A stretch of 64,000 nt of DNA from Trifolium pratense (taxonomy: Eukaryota > Streptophyta > Magnoliopsida > Fabales > Fabaceae). The position numbers and the translations under genes are program-made. The DNA is taken from contig NC_060064.1 of assembly GCF_020283565.1 (NCBI RefSeq), forward strand, positions 19,922,337-19,986,336. Direction: 5' to 3'. Of this stretch, positions 1-10,403 are shown piece after piece (the first letter of the stretch is position 1; each line of letters begins with the position of its first letter). The notes under the pieces are model-generated. The model was not told where the DNA came from, did no database searches, and worked only from the letters and a program-made list of their open reading frames with translations.

Positions 1-1095
1 ATTCCTATCTTTTTTGTGTCATTTGAATTTTTTTTTTTAACTTAATCATCCAAACAAGAAAATTTAGACAAAAAAAAAATTGAATTTCTTCAAAATTCAT
101 CCAAACACACTCTAAAAAGATTATTGAAGATTATTGAATGAAAGATTAACCATTGAAAGACAAAAATTAGCTCCCAATTTAATCCCAAGAACAGTTTTAT
201 AAAATTAAAACACTATATAGTAAAATTGGTTTTCATCTCATGTAAGATAAAGGTGAACGGATAGGGATTGTCTTCGGTGAAATTTTCACTGGATTCCCTC
301 AAGTGTTGATCTCTTCCCTCAAGTGTTTCTTAACTGACCAGTGACCAAATTTGGGTCCAGGTAGCATTTGAAATAACGTATTTACATTTTATCTGAGCTT
401 ATCTTATGGCATGAGTACTTATGTAAGTGTTTGAGTGAGCTTATTAAAATACCCTATGTCATGTTCCTAAGTGTTACTTTCCCTCAGTAAGATTTTTTTA
501 AATGTTTATGCATTTTCTCTTTTCTAATGGGTTAATGAACCGTAGACCTAATCCAAGTCCAATAATGGAGGTGAGGGTACAAAGAAACCAGAGATCTGGA
601 AGGTTTATTCCAAAAGGGCTGGAAGAGAAGGTGGGAGAAAGTCATGTAGACGGCTCAAGTGTCAATTCTTATGGAGGGCGGATTGTAGAGAGAGGGAGGA
701 GTAGAGTTGGTCAATTTCTATTTGGAAAGATATTACTAAGAGGGAACTAGAATAGTCATGAGATCTGATAAATGAGAATTACCTTTGATTTGAGTTTCTT
801 ACTTTCTTTCCTGTTCAATTCTTTCTAGCAATAATAAACACCCATTTCCTTTTGAATATTTTGTACCCTATCATTTAGTCCAGTTGTTGTATGTTTTACC
901 TCTTGCCACCCAAAATAATGGATGGTGTTGAATTGTTAGAAGTGAAAGTAAGCTGTGTTGGAGGATTCAAAATCAATTAAGATTTCAATACCGGAGTTTG
1001 ATAATATTTACTTCTCAAAATGAGTAAAATGTTAAACCTGTGAACTTTTAAGGGTGGAAGTAGCGGTGGCACCCCGAGCGATGGGAATCTTTTTT
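1..1095. other. intergenic, no gene recognised
   Basis: AT-rich sequence. An 82-codon open frame at 502-750 has no recognisable domain and is not called as a gene. Nothing else supported. Confidence 0.5.
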
Positions 1096-1258
1096 GCATT
1101 GGACTGCCTCCATTTCAAAATAAGTGTCTAACCTATCAGTAGTCCAATGCTCGTTTATTTAGTAAAGGATTTAAATGTTAGATGATCATATTGCATTGGA
1201 CAAGTATTGCATTGGACGTGCCTCTGTTCCAAAATAAAGCGTCTAACCTACTAGTACC
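1096..1258. repeat. pair of ~50-bp direct repeats, MITE-like
   Basis: A segment starting GCATTGGAC and containing an AAAATAAGTGTCTAACCT-type core occurs at about 1096-1145 and again at about 1208-1258 with several mismatches. The wording resembles Stowaway-type ends seen elsewhere in plants. No clear TA target duplication was found, so the class is a guess. Confidence 0.4.
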
Positions 1259-1512
1259 TTTTGGTTAATCATCTTTTATTTCTAAATCCAATCCCTTGAC
1301 ATTTTACTTTATCCCAGTTTCTCCTATTATTCCAAAGAATCGAACAAGAGCATATATCAAAATTTGGGTTTTAGGCCTAACCTAACCTTACAAATCCATT
1401 TTGTAGTACCGCAATTAAAGTGGCTTTCCATTTTTGTAGTTAAACACTTGTTTTGTAGCTGAGCAAATGCAGTATCTGATTTCAGTCTAATAAAAGATCT
1501 ACTTCTCGGCAG

Positions 1513-2027
1513 TATCTGACTGGAGGAACCCTTGTTGCTTGGGATAAAGATGTTATTGTCATTTATAGAGGAAAGGACTTCTTGCCTCTGTTATAGTTTC
1601 TTCAGCAATTCTACAGAGGAGGAATGATTTAATAAATAAAGTGAAGGCTGAAAACAGCTCATCAGTTACAGCTTCTTCTCATTCTGAAGGAAAGAATATG
1701 AAAATCCTTAAAGATAAAGAAATCATTGAAAAACGAATATTGACAAAGGCTATGGTAGCTATTAAAAGGACTAGCATCAAATTGTCAGAGGTATGTTTCA
1801 TTAACAGGTTCCAATTTTTTATTTTTACTTGTTACTTTAGAGTTACTGGTGGTATAGCTTTCACATACAGGCTTTAGAGAAGAAAGAAAAGGCTGAAAAG
1901 CTTCTAGAAAATCCGGAAAGAGCCGAGAGTCTTCAAAAACAAGAAATGGATAAAGAGGGTATTCCGGAAGAAGAGTGATACATGTTGCGGAGAATTGGCT
2001 TGAAGATGAAGCTCTTCTTGTTGCTAG
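1513..2027 (+). pseudogene. CRM-domain protein fragment (CRS1/CFM-like), broken
   Basis: Fragment of a plant CRM-domain protein; members of this family bind chloroplast group II introns and promote their splicing. After a splice-acceptor-like AG at 1511-1512 the frame reads LTGGTLV...VIYRGKDFLP, a typical CRM-family block, but a frame change near 1583-1590 is needed to continue into SSAILQRRNDLINKVKAE. The second part runs to a GT donor at 1791; an apparent short intron follows (to 1870). The next exon-like block (1871-2027) encodes ALEKKEKAEKLLE and then RRIGLKMK, interrupted by a TGA at about 1976-1978 where the family has an Arg codon. No start, no 3' half. Part of the last block is repeated at about 2085-2115. 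Clearly non-functional. Confidence 0.75.
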
Positions 2028-2395
2028 GTAACTTTATAATATGTTTGAAAATCTCACTGATATATAGTTGATTATCGTTGCTTGGCTTGAAGATGAAACC
2101 CTTCTTGTTGCTTGGTGATTATATGTTTGCCTCTGTTATGCTCAAGTCAATTGGTGTTGACTACATTAATTATTTTGAGACAGTTATATGTTGCTTCAAT
2201 GACCCTTAAATATAATAAATTTGGAGATCAAAATTCTACCATCTCACAAAAATCACTATACAGCACTTAATCATGAATATGAATTTGAGTCACTATTTAA
2301 TTATAATTCCTATAAATATAATATTTGTATTTACTAGTTACACATCTGTATACACTCAAATAGACAATTCAACTTCTATAATAAAATAAAACAAA
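2028..2395. other. intergenic / 3' flank of TIR-NB gene
   Basis: AT-rich; holds the short duplicated CRM-like piece at 2085-2115 and the 3' flank of the minus-strand TIR-NB gene. No gene seen. Confidence 0.5.
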
Positions 2396-4323
2396 TCACA
2401 TGATGGAACAAGAATTAGCGTTCTCATCATTGAACATGAACAAAGTAGACTCGGGCTCAGACGAGTTCACGTAGGACAATCGTGAAGGTTGCACAGGATA
2501 ACCCTGTATGTACCTTTGCTCCATGTAATGATTATCACCCCTAGGGTGAACCTCCACAGTAGTACATTTGGTTTGATCACGACAGCGTCCATTGTAGTGA
2601 TACATGGATGGTCGTAGTGGATATTGATACTTTGATTGCAAGACATCTATAATATTTTCGTTCGGACTTTCTCTCAATCTAACCAATGCATTTCTCCATT
2701 CAGAGGTATGTAGAGTAAACAAAAATGAACCCAATATTTTAATTGCTAGAGGTAGGCCATTTGCATAATGAAGCATGTCACATGCCAATTGTTCATAATA
2801 ACTAGTAATATCAGCACATCTGAAAGCTTTTTGATAAAATAATAATTGAATAGAGTCAATTTGATTCAAGAGTGGAACTTTGTAAACTCCATCCACTCCA
2901 TACTCTTTCAAGATGTGCTCATATCTAGTAATTATAATGATTCTACTCCCAGCAGCAAAACATTCACGATTCACGGCTAATTTCTCCAGTTGTTCAATTT
3001 GATCAACATTATCAAGAATTACTAGGGCCTTTAGATGAAGCATCCTACTTCGTATCAAAATAGTTGCCTCATAAGGATTGCATACCCGAAGGTGTTCTTC
3101 CTTTAGAGTTTGGCGTAGAATTTGCTTTTGTGCACCAATTGCACCATCAACTCTATAAATTTTGCTTACATCTTCGATAACACAACTTGCTTCAAATTCA
3201 TGAAAGATCCTGTCATATAAAACAGCTGCAAGAGTTGATTTCCCTATTCCTCTCATCCCGCAAATTCCTACAACCTGAACATCATTAGCCGAATCCAAAA
3301 ATAAACGATTTTCTAGTTCTTCTATTGGAGAAATCATCCCCACTATATCTTTTGGAAGGCTTGAAAACTTGGGACAAAATGAATCCCTTATCTGTTGAGC
3401 AATCTTTTCAATCTCAGCATATTGACGCCTGAAAGTTTTAAAAAGTTAATCAATAAACTAAAAGATGGCAATATATAAAAAAAGAAAAAGGTAACACAGC
3501 TTTTTGGATAGGCAAAACAATCTAAATGTAGGATGTAACACCGCTATTTAGATTGAAGGCGTGTCCGATCCCGATGTGTGGTCAATGAGGTCAATGCTCC
3601 AGGACCACAAGAGAGAGGCGCCACATCTCCACCCAAAGCCTCAAGACATTAGGTTAATGGGTCATCTCTCGTATAAATCCAACATTCTTCTCATACATAG
3701 TCGATGTGAGACTTAATCACTCACACTTGAAATGCAACACAATGTGTGGTTACATTTAATCACTTCTATTTTCTTAAATTGTGTCGGTGCTTCATACCAA
3801 AAAAGATTACTTACTTGTGGCGTAAATCCCAGCCAGTGATATTGGCCACTCGTGTCAGAGCTGTTCTCCATCTTCTTACCACCTCTAAGTCATGCTTGAG
3901 CCTTTCTTCATGTTTTTCAAAGGCTTTAGCATATCTTCCTTTTTGATGTCTCACCTCAGATGGATCAACATCATAGAAAATTGGAAGAACACGTCTTCCA
4001 GATATTAGAGCATAATAAAGGATCTGATCCAGTTCTTGCAAGCACCATGTTGAGAAAGCATAGTTCTTTGAGAAAACCACTATGAAAATCCGTGATCCTT
4101 CAATTGCACGACGGAGCTCAGGTGCTATGGATTCACCTTTCCTGAGATTTTTATCATCCTTAAATGAAACAATTCCTTTTCTTTTGAAGGCAGCAAAAAG
4201 ATGATCGGTGACATTGCAGCGCGTGTCTGCGCCTCTGAAGCTAACAAACACATCATAAGCGTATTTCCCTCTCAAAGTGATCATGCTGCTTTTGCTTTGG
4301 ATTATGCTGTTAGTTGAAGTCAT
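2396..4323 (-). CDS. TIR-NB immune-receptor-like protein, no LRR, CaaX end
   Basis: Two exons, complement(3815..4323) and complement(2396..3428); the intron has GT-AG ends and phase fits, giving 513 aa. Residues ~20-165 are a TIR domain (YDVFVSFRGADTR, then FSTWCLQELDQIL with the Glu that is catalytic in plant TIR NADases, then FYDVDPSEVRHQ). Residues ~199-436 are an NB-ARC part: P-loop GMRGIGKST (~227-235), kinase-2 LVILDNVD (~305-312), RNBS-B GSRIIIITR, and GLPLA (~394-398). There is no ARC2, no MHD motif and no LRR. Instead an unrelated ~75-residue tail ends in CSIM, a farnesyl-type CaaX box. TIR proteins make NAD-derived signals in cell-death immunity; TIR-NBs often act as helpers or sensors. 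The intron holds a dispersed repeat. Related broken copies lie at 7448 and 26108. The structure is read directly; membrane anchoring is inferred. Confidence 0.88.
3545..3735. repeat. dispersed repeat in TIR-NB intron
   Basis: Segment with GGTCAATGCTC, a CCACATCTCCACC block, AAATCCAAC and a GATGTGAGACTTAA-type end. Related segments occur near 46600-46870, 47165-47330 (reverse) and 52680-52855. The family was not identified; it may be retrotransposon LTR debris. Confidence 0.6.
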
Positions 4324-4740
4324 TTAACTTGCCAAAGACAAACCTAAAGTGTTGAGTAATCAGTGGCTTTGTGTGACTGTATATAAAAGAAGCGTGAACA
4401 AAAAGCTGTGGGTGGATAGTAATATAAATAATCAATCATTTGTGTGGTGTAGTTTAGAACTAATATCCAATGCTCTCTTCAATTCCCAGAAATTTCATTG
4501 TTTTAATTTCCTACATCTTTCACTTTCCCCTGTTCCTAGAAATTTCCTAATTTCTTGGTGTTAATTTTACTCGTCTTTCAGTTTTTCATTCATCGATTCT
4601 AAGCTTTGTCTTATTAAATGTGTGGTATTCAAATATGGGCCATGTTAGACTGTACTCGCGGGACATTAGATTAGGACATTAAAAAATAAAGTTAATGCTA
4701 GAAAAGATAACTTTCTAGTGTTTGGGAACATTGTTTAACA
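4324..4740. other. 5' flank of TIR-NB gene
   Basis: Upstream of the minus-strand start at 4323. AT-rich, no second gene. Promoter elements cannot be assigned with confidence. Confidence 0.4.
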
Positions 4741-4920
4741 TTTTGTTTTAGTTTTCATCACGACTATCTGGTCTATTGGACCGCCTATTTGGTTCAGGGA
4801 TTAGTTCTACTATCAAGTGATTTTAGCTCTCTCACGATTGTAGTTATGAGGATTGAATCGTAGTCCTCCTACAAAGTCCAGCGTTAATCATCACTAGATC
4901 AACTACTTATTACGGGTTAT
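4741..4920 (-). mobile_element. tRNA-derived-type SINE, family A (minus copy)
   Basis: Degenerate reverse-oriented copy of the element described at 5190: TTTTCATCAC...TCAAGTGATTTTAGCTCTC...ATTGAATCGTAGTCCTCC...GCGTTAATCATCAC. Target duplication not resolved. Confidence 0.6.
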
Positions 4921-4970
4921 TTTCCTTCAAATATTTAGCTAATTTTTTTCCTTCTATTAAATTTACGTCT

Positions 4971-5105
4971 GTCCTGTGAGTTTAACTCAGTTGGCAGAGA
5001 CATTGCATTTTATATGTAGGGGGCTGAGGTTCGAATCCTGATCATCCCACTTATCCACCTTATGGGTGGAATTTTTAGCCACTAACCTACTTCAACAAAA
5101 AAAAA
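4971..5105 (+). mobile_element. tRNA-derived SINE, family B, with target duplication
   Basis: The 5' part has pol III promoter-like boxes, A-box TTAACTCAGTTGG and B-box GGTTCGAATCC, in tRNA-like spacing. The body ends in an A-run. It is flanked by TTACGTCT at 4963-4970 and 5106-5113, a target-site duplication. No cloverleaf with a proper acceptor stem is formed, so it is a SINE and not a tRNA gene. Confidence 0.85.
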
Positions 5106-5189
5106 TTACGTCTTTATGATGCAGAGGTGTTGATTTATGTTATTTGATTAGTTAGACTATTTCTTGTATGATCAATAAATAATATAATT

Positions 5190-5354
5190 AAATCAATCGT
5201 TAGATGGTTTAGTGATGATTGACGCTGAATTTGATAGGAAGGACCACGGTTCGATCCCTGCAACTGCGATCGGGAGGGTGCTGGAACCACCTGATGTCAG
5301 AACTGACCCCCAAATCAGATTCAACTAGTGGTGAAAAACCAATAAAATAAAATA
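5190..5354 (+). mobile_element. SINE family A copy with 16-bp target duplication
   Basis: B-box-like GGTTCGATCCC, then CAACTGCGATCGGGAGGG and CCACCTGATG, an A-rich 3' end, flanked by the 16-bp repeat AATAAATAATATAATT at 5174-5189 and 5355-5370. Other copies: 4741-4920, 25780-25940, 48540-48625, 53232-53397. Confidence 0.85.
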
Positions 5355-5456
5355 AATAAATAATATAATTGAATATAAGATGGGATACGTTAACTCCACA
5401 GTATCAAAATTGACTTTGTTCACTCGCAAAATCTGAGTGTTTTAATCCAATCCTTT

Positions 5457-6075
5457 CCGGATTTGGATTTGCTGCTGTCCATATATCCCACAGTTACACG
5501 CAGTTAAAAAAATCTGAACCGTTAAACCAATCCAACGTATCAAAATGCTTCTCCAAGGAAAAGCAACAAATTCACGCAGTTCACCGTTGAGAAAAATCAC
5601 GTCGTTCCACACACCTAATTTGTTACAGGAATCACAATTAACACTTGAAACTATTTTACAAATTTATGTGCCGACCAATTTCAATTCCATAATTCAATTC
5701 CAAACCAATTTCGTCGGAGTCGGTAGCTCCACCCCTTCCTCTTCCTCCATCCATCGATCTATTTCACAAGTTGAAACATCCGCTGCAGATTCTGTCGTTA
5801 CGCCGTTGTGACGCCTGTCCGTCGTGTTGTCGCTCCGTTGTAATGTCGTTTTGTCCTGCCGTTGTTCCGTTGTAAGGTTGATCGGTCGTGTCGCCGCTTC
5901 GTCCTTCGCGATCTAGTTTGCAGTGACTGGTTTGGTGTGACGTCATCTAGGCGTTAAAAACTATAAAATATGGGAGAGACACAATCTGGTACATTGGATG
6001 ATTTTAATGGTTCAGATTTTCTCAACTGTGTGTAACTGTGGGATATATGGACAGCAGCAAATCCAAATCCTTTTT
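5457..6075. mobile_element. ~0.6-kb inverted-repeat DNA element (MULE/MITE-like)
   Basis: The left end (GGATTTGGATTTGCTGCTG...CCATATATCCCACAGTTACAC...ATCTGAACC) is matched in reverse complement by the right end (about 6010-6075), giving imperfect terminal inverted repeats of roughly 90 bp. The centre, about 5545-5950, is richer in GC and has an 88-codon open frame with no recognised domain; it could be captured host sequence. A 9-bp target duplication could not be shown, so assignment to Mutator-like elements is tentative. Confidence 0.65.
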
Positions 6076-6690
6076 TTCCTTGTCTTCGAGATTCATGTTG
6101 GTGTGGTTCTTTGTCACTTTTTTCTCATCATTATTACTCTACCTTCTTCCAAGATGCTTCCACCATGAATTTCTATTTTTATTTTCATTCTCATTACTTT
6201 TGCTGATGGTGTTGTGGGGTAGTAGACAAAATCAATTTAACAATCAAGATTGGAGAAACAATGAACAAAATCAATTTAGCAATCAAATTGGAGAAACAAT
6301 TACAATTTGCATTATTACTGGCAAGGGATTTAACCTAACTATTAAATTCAATGAGTTGATTTAATTTTCATGGGTGGCCGTGGTGACGAAAATGGGAGTT
6401 GGGCGAAACATGGCTGGGGTGGGCCACGGCCACCCCCTCGAAAAAAATGAAAAATTATTGGCCACACCAAAAAAAATGAGAAATTATTTTAATATACTTT
6501 TTTTTAACAGCAAAAGTGTATTCGTGTGTATATATATGAGTCAGAATCAAATGACACCAACTAGTTTGACACCAAATGTTACACACACATATATATATAT
6601 AACAAAGTCACAAATGGAGAAAGTACAAATGGTACTATACGTCTATACCCACAAACTCGGGATTAAGTACAAGGGGTACTTGACCCAAAG
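6076..6690. other. no gene seen; AT dinucleotide tracts
   Basis: Short open frames without domains; a TATATATA/CACACA microsatellite lies near 6525-6605. Part may be the 3' untranslated end of the LINE remnant that follows on the minus strand. Confidence 0.4.
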
Positions 6691-6751
6691 TTAAAAACGA
6701 GAGCAAAAAGTCATCCACTACCTACGAATACAATCCATAGGATAGGTTTTC

Positions 6752-7223
6752 TATTCATAAAGAGAACACACACCACCCATCTTTTTATCAACTAACCACT
6801 TCCATGAGGTAGAGATGATACGATGTAGAACATCATCCACCACCGGCACTTGTGAGTTGAAAATCAAATCATTTCTAAGTTTCCAAATAGCCCCCACCAC
6901 CACATGCCACACCGCAAGAAGACCCTTAAGTATTTTGCCGCTCCCCCTCCCCGTGCAAAATCTTCGGAAAATCTCAAGTGGATCTCTCGGTACCGCACAT
7001 CCCAACCAAAACACTTAAACACTTTACTCCATAGAGACGAAGCAAAAGCGCACCATCCAAAGAGATGACCCTCACACTCTAAGTGCATCGGGCATAACAC
7101 ACAAAAAGTGTTGGAGCCGTGGTCGACAATTCCCCGTTTAGCAAGATTAACCCTTATTGGTAAGCGACGTAGTAAGAGTTTCCAAGAGAACACAATAACT
7201 TTTGATGGGCAAGACTTTCCCAT
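6752..7223 (-). pseudogene. LINE reverse-transcriptase tail (zf-RVT) remnant
   Basis: On the minus strand the frame reads PSKVIVFSWKLLLRRLPIR...NLAKRGI, then C..C and H-containing segments typical of the zinc-binding domain at the C-terminal end of plant L1-type LINE polyproteins. A frameshift near 6990 moves the reading into RRFCTGRGSGK...VVGAIWKLRNDLIFN. No RT core remains: a 5'-truncated dead copy. Confidence 0.8.
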
Positions 7224-7447
7224 AAAAATCCCAAGTCCCTAACCAAGTCCCTACCAACCCACTTCTTCAGGTTTCTTACATATGCAGTCACATATATACT
7301 GCCACTGATTACTCAGCAATTTAGCTTTAGCTTTTGCAATTTTTTTTATTTTAAGGATTAGCTTTTGCAATTTGAATAGCTTCCAATAACAGCATCATCC
7401 AAAACAAAAGTACCAGCAGTAACATCATCATCATCATCCCATTGAGA

Positions 7448-7890
7448 ATGAAATATTCTTACGACGTGTTTGTTAGCTTCAGAGGTGCAGACACGCGCTG
7501 TAATGTTACCGATCATCTTGTTGCTGCCTTCCAAAGAAAAGGAATTTTTCCATTTAAGGATGATAAAAATCTCAAGAAAGGCGAATCCATAGCACCTGAA
7601 CTCCATCGTGCAATCGAAGGATCTCGGAATTTCATTGTGATTTTCTCAAAGAACTATTGCTTTCTCAACATGGTGCTTGCGAGAACTGGATCAAATACTT
7701 AATTGTGCTCTAAAATCTGGAAGACGTATTCTGCCTATTTTCTATGATGTTGATCCATCAGAAGTGAGACACCAAAAAGGAAGTTATGCTGAAGCCTTTG
7801 AAAAACATGAAGAAAGGCTCAAACATGACTTAGAAATGGTGAGAAGATGGAGAAAAGCTCTGATTGGTGTTAATTTTGAGCTGTGATTGG
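7448..7890 (+). pseudogene. TIR-domain fragment (TIR-NB copy 2), frameshifted
   Basis: Close relative of exon 1 of the 2396-4323 gene. Frame 1 gives YDVFVSFRGADTR through FIVIFSKNY; one extra T near 7656 then shifts the frame, and the rest (WCLRELDQIL, FYDVDPSEVRHQK) is in a second frame to about 7880. It stops before the splice donor of the intact gene, and no NB-ARC exon follows; the sequence changes to unrelated DNA near 7875. Non-functional as it stands. Confidence 0.88.
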
Positions 7891-7899
7891 TAGTTTCAA

Positions 7900-8273
7900 T
7901 GCTCTTTCAGAGTATTCTTGGATGATAAAAAGAATGATATAGTGATGACATAGAAGATTTAGCCAATCAGATGGAAGAGGAACACAATGATCACACATTG
8001 CTTGTATCACAACATTTGATATTTAAAAAATATATATATATTCGGATAAACTTTCATTGATCAAACAGTAATGAAGATTGCAGACACAATTTTAGCAATT
8101 ATACACTTCAAATTAGAAACAATTAACAGACAAAATAATAAATAGTACTAGACTTAAATAGACGGTCACCCTCCCTCATTCTAGCTATAATTAAATTACA
8201 AGTTTGACACAAGCAAAAAGGAAAATGGGGTGAAACACAAAGAACATAAGTAACACAACGTACAATATGCAAG
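7900..8273. other. 3' flank of PAH-F-box gene A
   Basis: From about 8015 onward this flank is almost identical to 21765-22014 downstream of gene B, marking one edge of the duplicated block. No gene seen. Confidence 0.6.
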
Positions 8274-9895
8274 TTACTCAACTAGAGAATAATCTATCTC
8301 GTATTGTAGATGTCTAAAACACCAGTCAAACACGAAGACACCTGTTTCATCGGGAGTTGGAAGCATAATGCATTTTTGCAATTTTTTATCATCCCATGAA
8401 TACACTCTACATATTGTAGATGAAAAGAGGGTGACATACACAGAGTTTCTCTCATATCCCCACTTGTTCGGGTTGCTCAATGCATAACAATCTTTCTTCA
8501 AACCATTACAAGCATAAAATAATGCAATATCCCCCAAAGTTTCAAGTTTGACATAATTCATGGTGGAGAAGTCTATCTTGTACACATTCCTAATCATTTT
8601 ATCTTCCATTAAATCAACCAGTAAAAGTTGTTCATCACAATTAACCAGCTTAAGGTGTATGCTAGTTACATCAGGAGTACTCTTCAGTTTTAGAAATTTA
8701 ATGTTTGTAGAATTCAAGCTAAGCACTCCTATGTTGGCCTTGTTAGTGACAAGGTATATTATACTGTGCAAAACCACAAAGTGAACAATCTTCTCTTCTT
8801 GATTTCCTATTGCTGAAGAATAACTAACCCAACCATAGTTTCTAGATTGATAGACACGCAAATTCCTAGAGCATGTGCATAAAACCACCAAAACAAAATC
8901 CTCGGAGCATTTGCTAAGAGCAAGCAATGCATGGCTAGCAAAAGCATTAGAGATAACTTCAAAGTTAGAGGCATTGATTACCTTCTTTGTTCTTGTAAAT
9001 GGATTGAATATCTGAAATGAATCATTGAATCCCGCCTTGATAAAATATCCGCTAGAAGACGCGACATACATAGAGTTGGATAAGCACTCCATCTTCTTCA
9101 AGGAATAAATTTTTTGATTGGGAATGCTTATTAAGGAAAAGAATTCTTGAAGATGCGTATTACTATACACATTTCGGAGAAGTAATGGTTCTTGGTATGC
9201 TATGAAATTTGTCCAGTAAATTTTATGAAAAGCCTTCCAATTCTTGCACACACCGGCAAACTGAAAGAGGTCGTGAAAATCTAGTGTTTTGCAAATGTTA
9301 TCAAGAACATCCCAAGGAAGTTCACGGTTTTCTTCTACCTTCTTCTTCTTCTTCTTCTTCACATATTTTCGTTTGACCCCTGCTACCAACAAAAAGGAAA
9401 AAATGAAAATTCGTAACATCAGTTTAGTTGTTGTTGAACAATGCAGAGCGTGACAACTTAAGGTCCATTTGGATTTGGCTTATTTTTGAGCTTATGAAAA
9501 TAAGCAATGCAAATAAATAAACTTTTATGTTAATTCATAAGTTTTCACTCACAGAAAATTATAAACTACACTGAAAAACTTATAATAATACATAAAAGCT
9601 TATTTATTTGCATAAGCTCAAAAAAAAAAATCAATCCAAACAGGTCCTTAATCCATGAATTAATTATGCAAAAACTGAATGAAAAATGATTGAGAAAGTA
9701 CTAACCAGTGATCTTAAGTTTGATTTGATATTTGTTTTTCAATAAGGTGTTGAATCTGAAAATCAAATCTGTATTTCCACTACACAATACCTGCACTCTT
9801 GCTCTGAAACGTCTTCTATCAATTCTTCCCGCTTGGAAATTCTTTATGAGTTCTAAAAACTCACCATACGGATCATCGATCTGAGAGATCTTCAT
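8274..9895 (-). CDS. PAH-domain/F-box fusion protein A
   Basis: Two exons, complement(9706..9895) and complement(8274..9379), GT-AG intron, 431 aa. Residues ~7-60 look like a paired amphipathic helix (PAH) of the SIN3 co-repressor type (YGEFLELIKNFQAGRID..., FRFNTLLKNKYQI). A Lys-rich linker (~66-77) may be a nuclear signal. Residues ~83-120 are an F-box (ELPWDVLDNICKTLDF, GVCKNWKAFH), the SKP1-binding part of SCF ubiquitin ligases. The remainder resembles the DUF295/KIB-type beta-propeller used for substrate recognition. Inference: an SCF adaptor that recruits or mimics PAH partners. An alternative start at 9417-9419 inside the intron would give an F-box-only protein of 381 aa; splice signals and exact phase favour the fusion. 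The intron holds a Tourist-like MITE. Near-identical duplicate: gene B at 22015-23643. Confidence 0.75.
9461..9647. mobile_element. Tourist-like MITE in intron of gene A
   Basis: Ends AGGTCCATTTGGATT and (reverse) GGACCTGTTTGGATT, flanked by TTA at 9458-9460 and 9648-9650, as expected for PIF/Harbinger-type MITEs. The same element lies in gene B, so it predates the duplication. Confidence 0.7.
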
Positions 9896-10251
9896 CTTTA
9901 TTTATTCAGAAAATTATTATTCAGTTCAATGAGTATTAAAAAGCAAACAAATAATGATTCAGAAAGCTACCGATGGAGCAAACTATTATATAATAATCAT
10001 AACTTTCTTATTTTATTATCAAATCAACTTGACTGTTTCAGGAAAAACAAAAAGATTTGATTTTTAATAAATTTAAACATGATGATTATTATATTATATG
10101 AATGTAATCCAAACTAATTTGTTGATAAGTTTTCGTTTTGTCGTATGATTTAATCAAAAGAAATAAATTATAAAAAAAATTGGTAAAATTTGTACCTTGA
10201 AGCTCGCCGTTGTGTTGTGCTTTGTTATCAAAAACTGGTTGGATGAACTGG
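9896..10251. other. 5' flank of gene A
   Basis: Positions 9896 to about 10105 match 23644-23890 upstream of gene B. Presumed promoter; no specific motif can be defended. Confidence 0.5.
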
Positions 10252-10403
10252 TTAGATGTTTTCCTTCAAGTTCTTCATTATTTTGTTATTAATAATAAGG
10301 TTCTCTATTGTGTTTCTGTTATGAGTCTAAATTTGTGGAATATTTTGCTGACTCGAACTTGCATATAAGTTTTATTAATTATTAATTTCATTTCTGGAAT
10401 AGG

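Noticed and set aside
502..750. small gene of 82 codons
   Set aside because: No domain, no splice or promoter support, length expected by chance.
4971..5105. tRNA gene
   Set aside because: A- and B-box-like motifs are present, but there is no cloverleaf, the 3' end is an A-run, and target duplications flank it: a SINE.
6038..6364. 108-codon membrane-like protein
   Set aside because: Starts within the inverted end of a repeat element; Phe/Leu-rich because of T-rich DNA.
9380..9419. F-box-only start inside the intron (MLRIFIF...)
   Set aside because: Would require ignoring a good GT-AG intron in exact phase with the PAH exon; kept as an alternative only.
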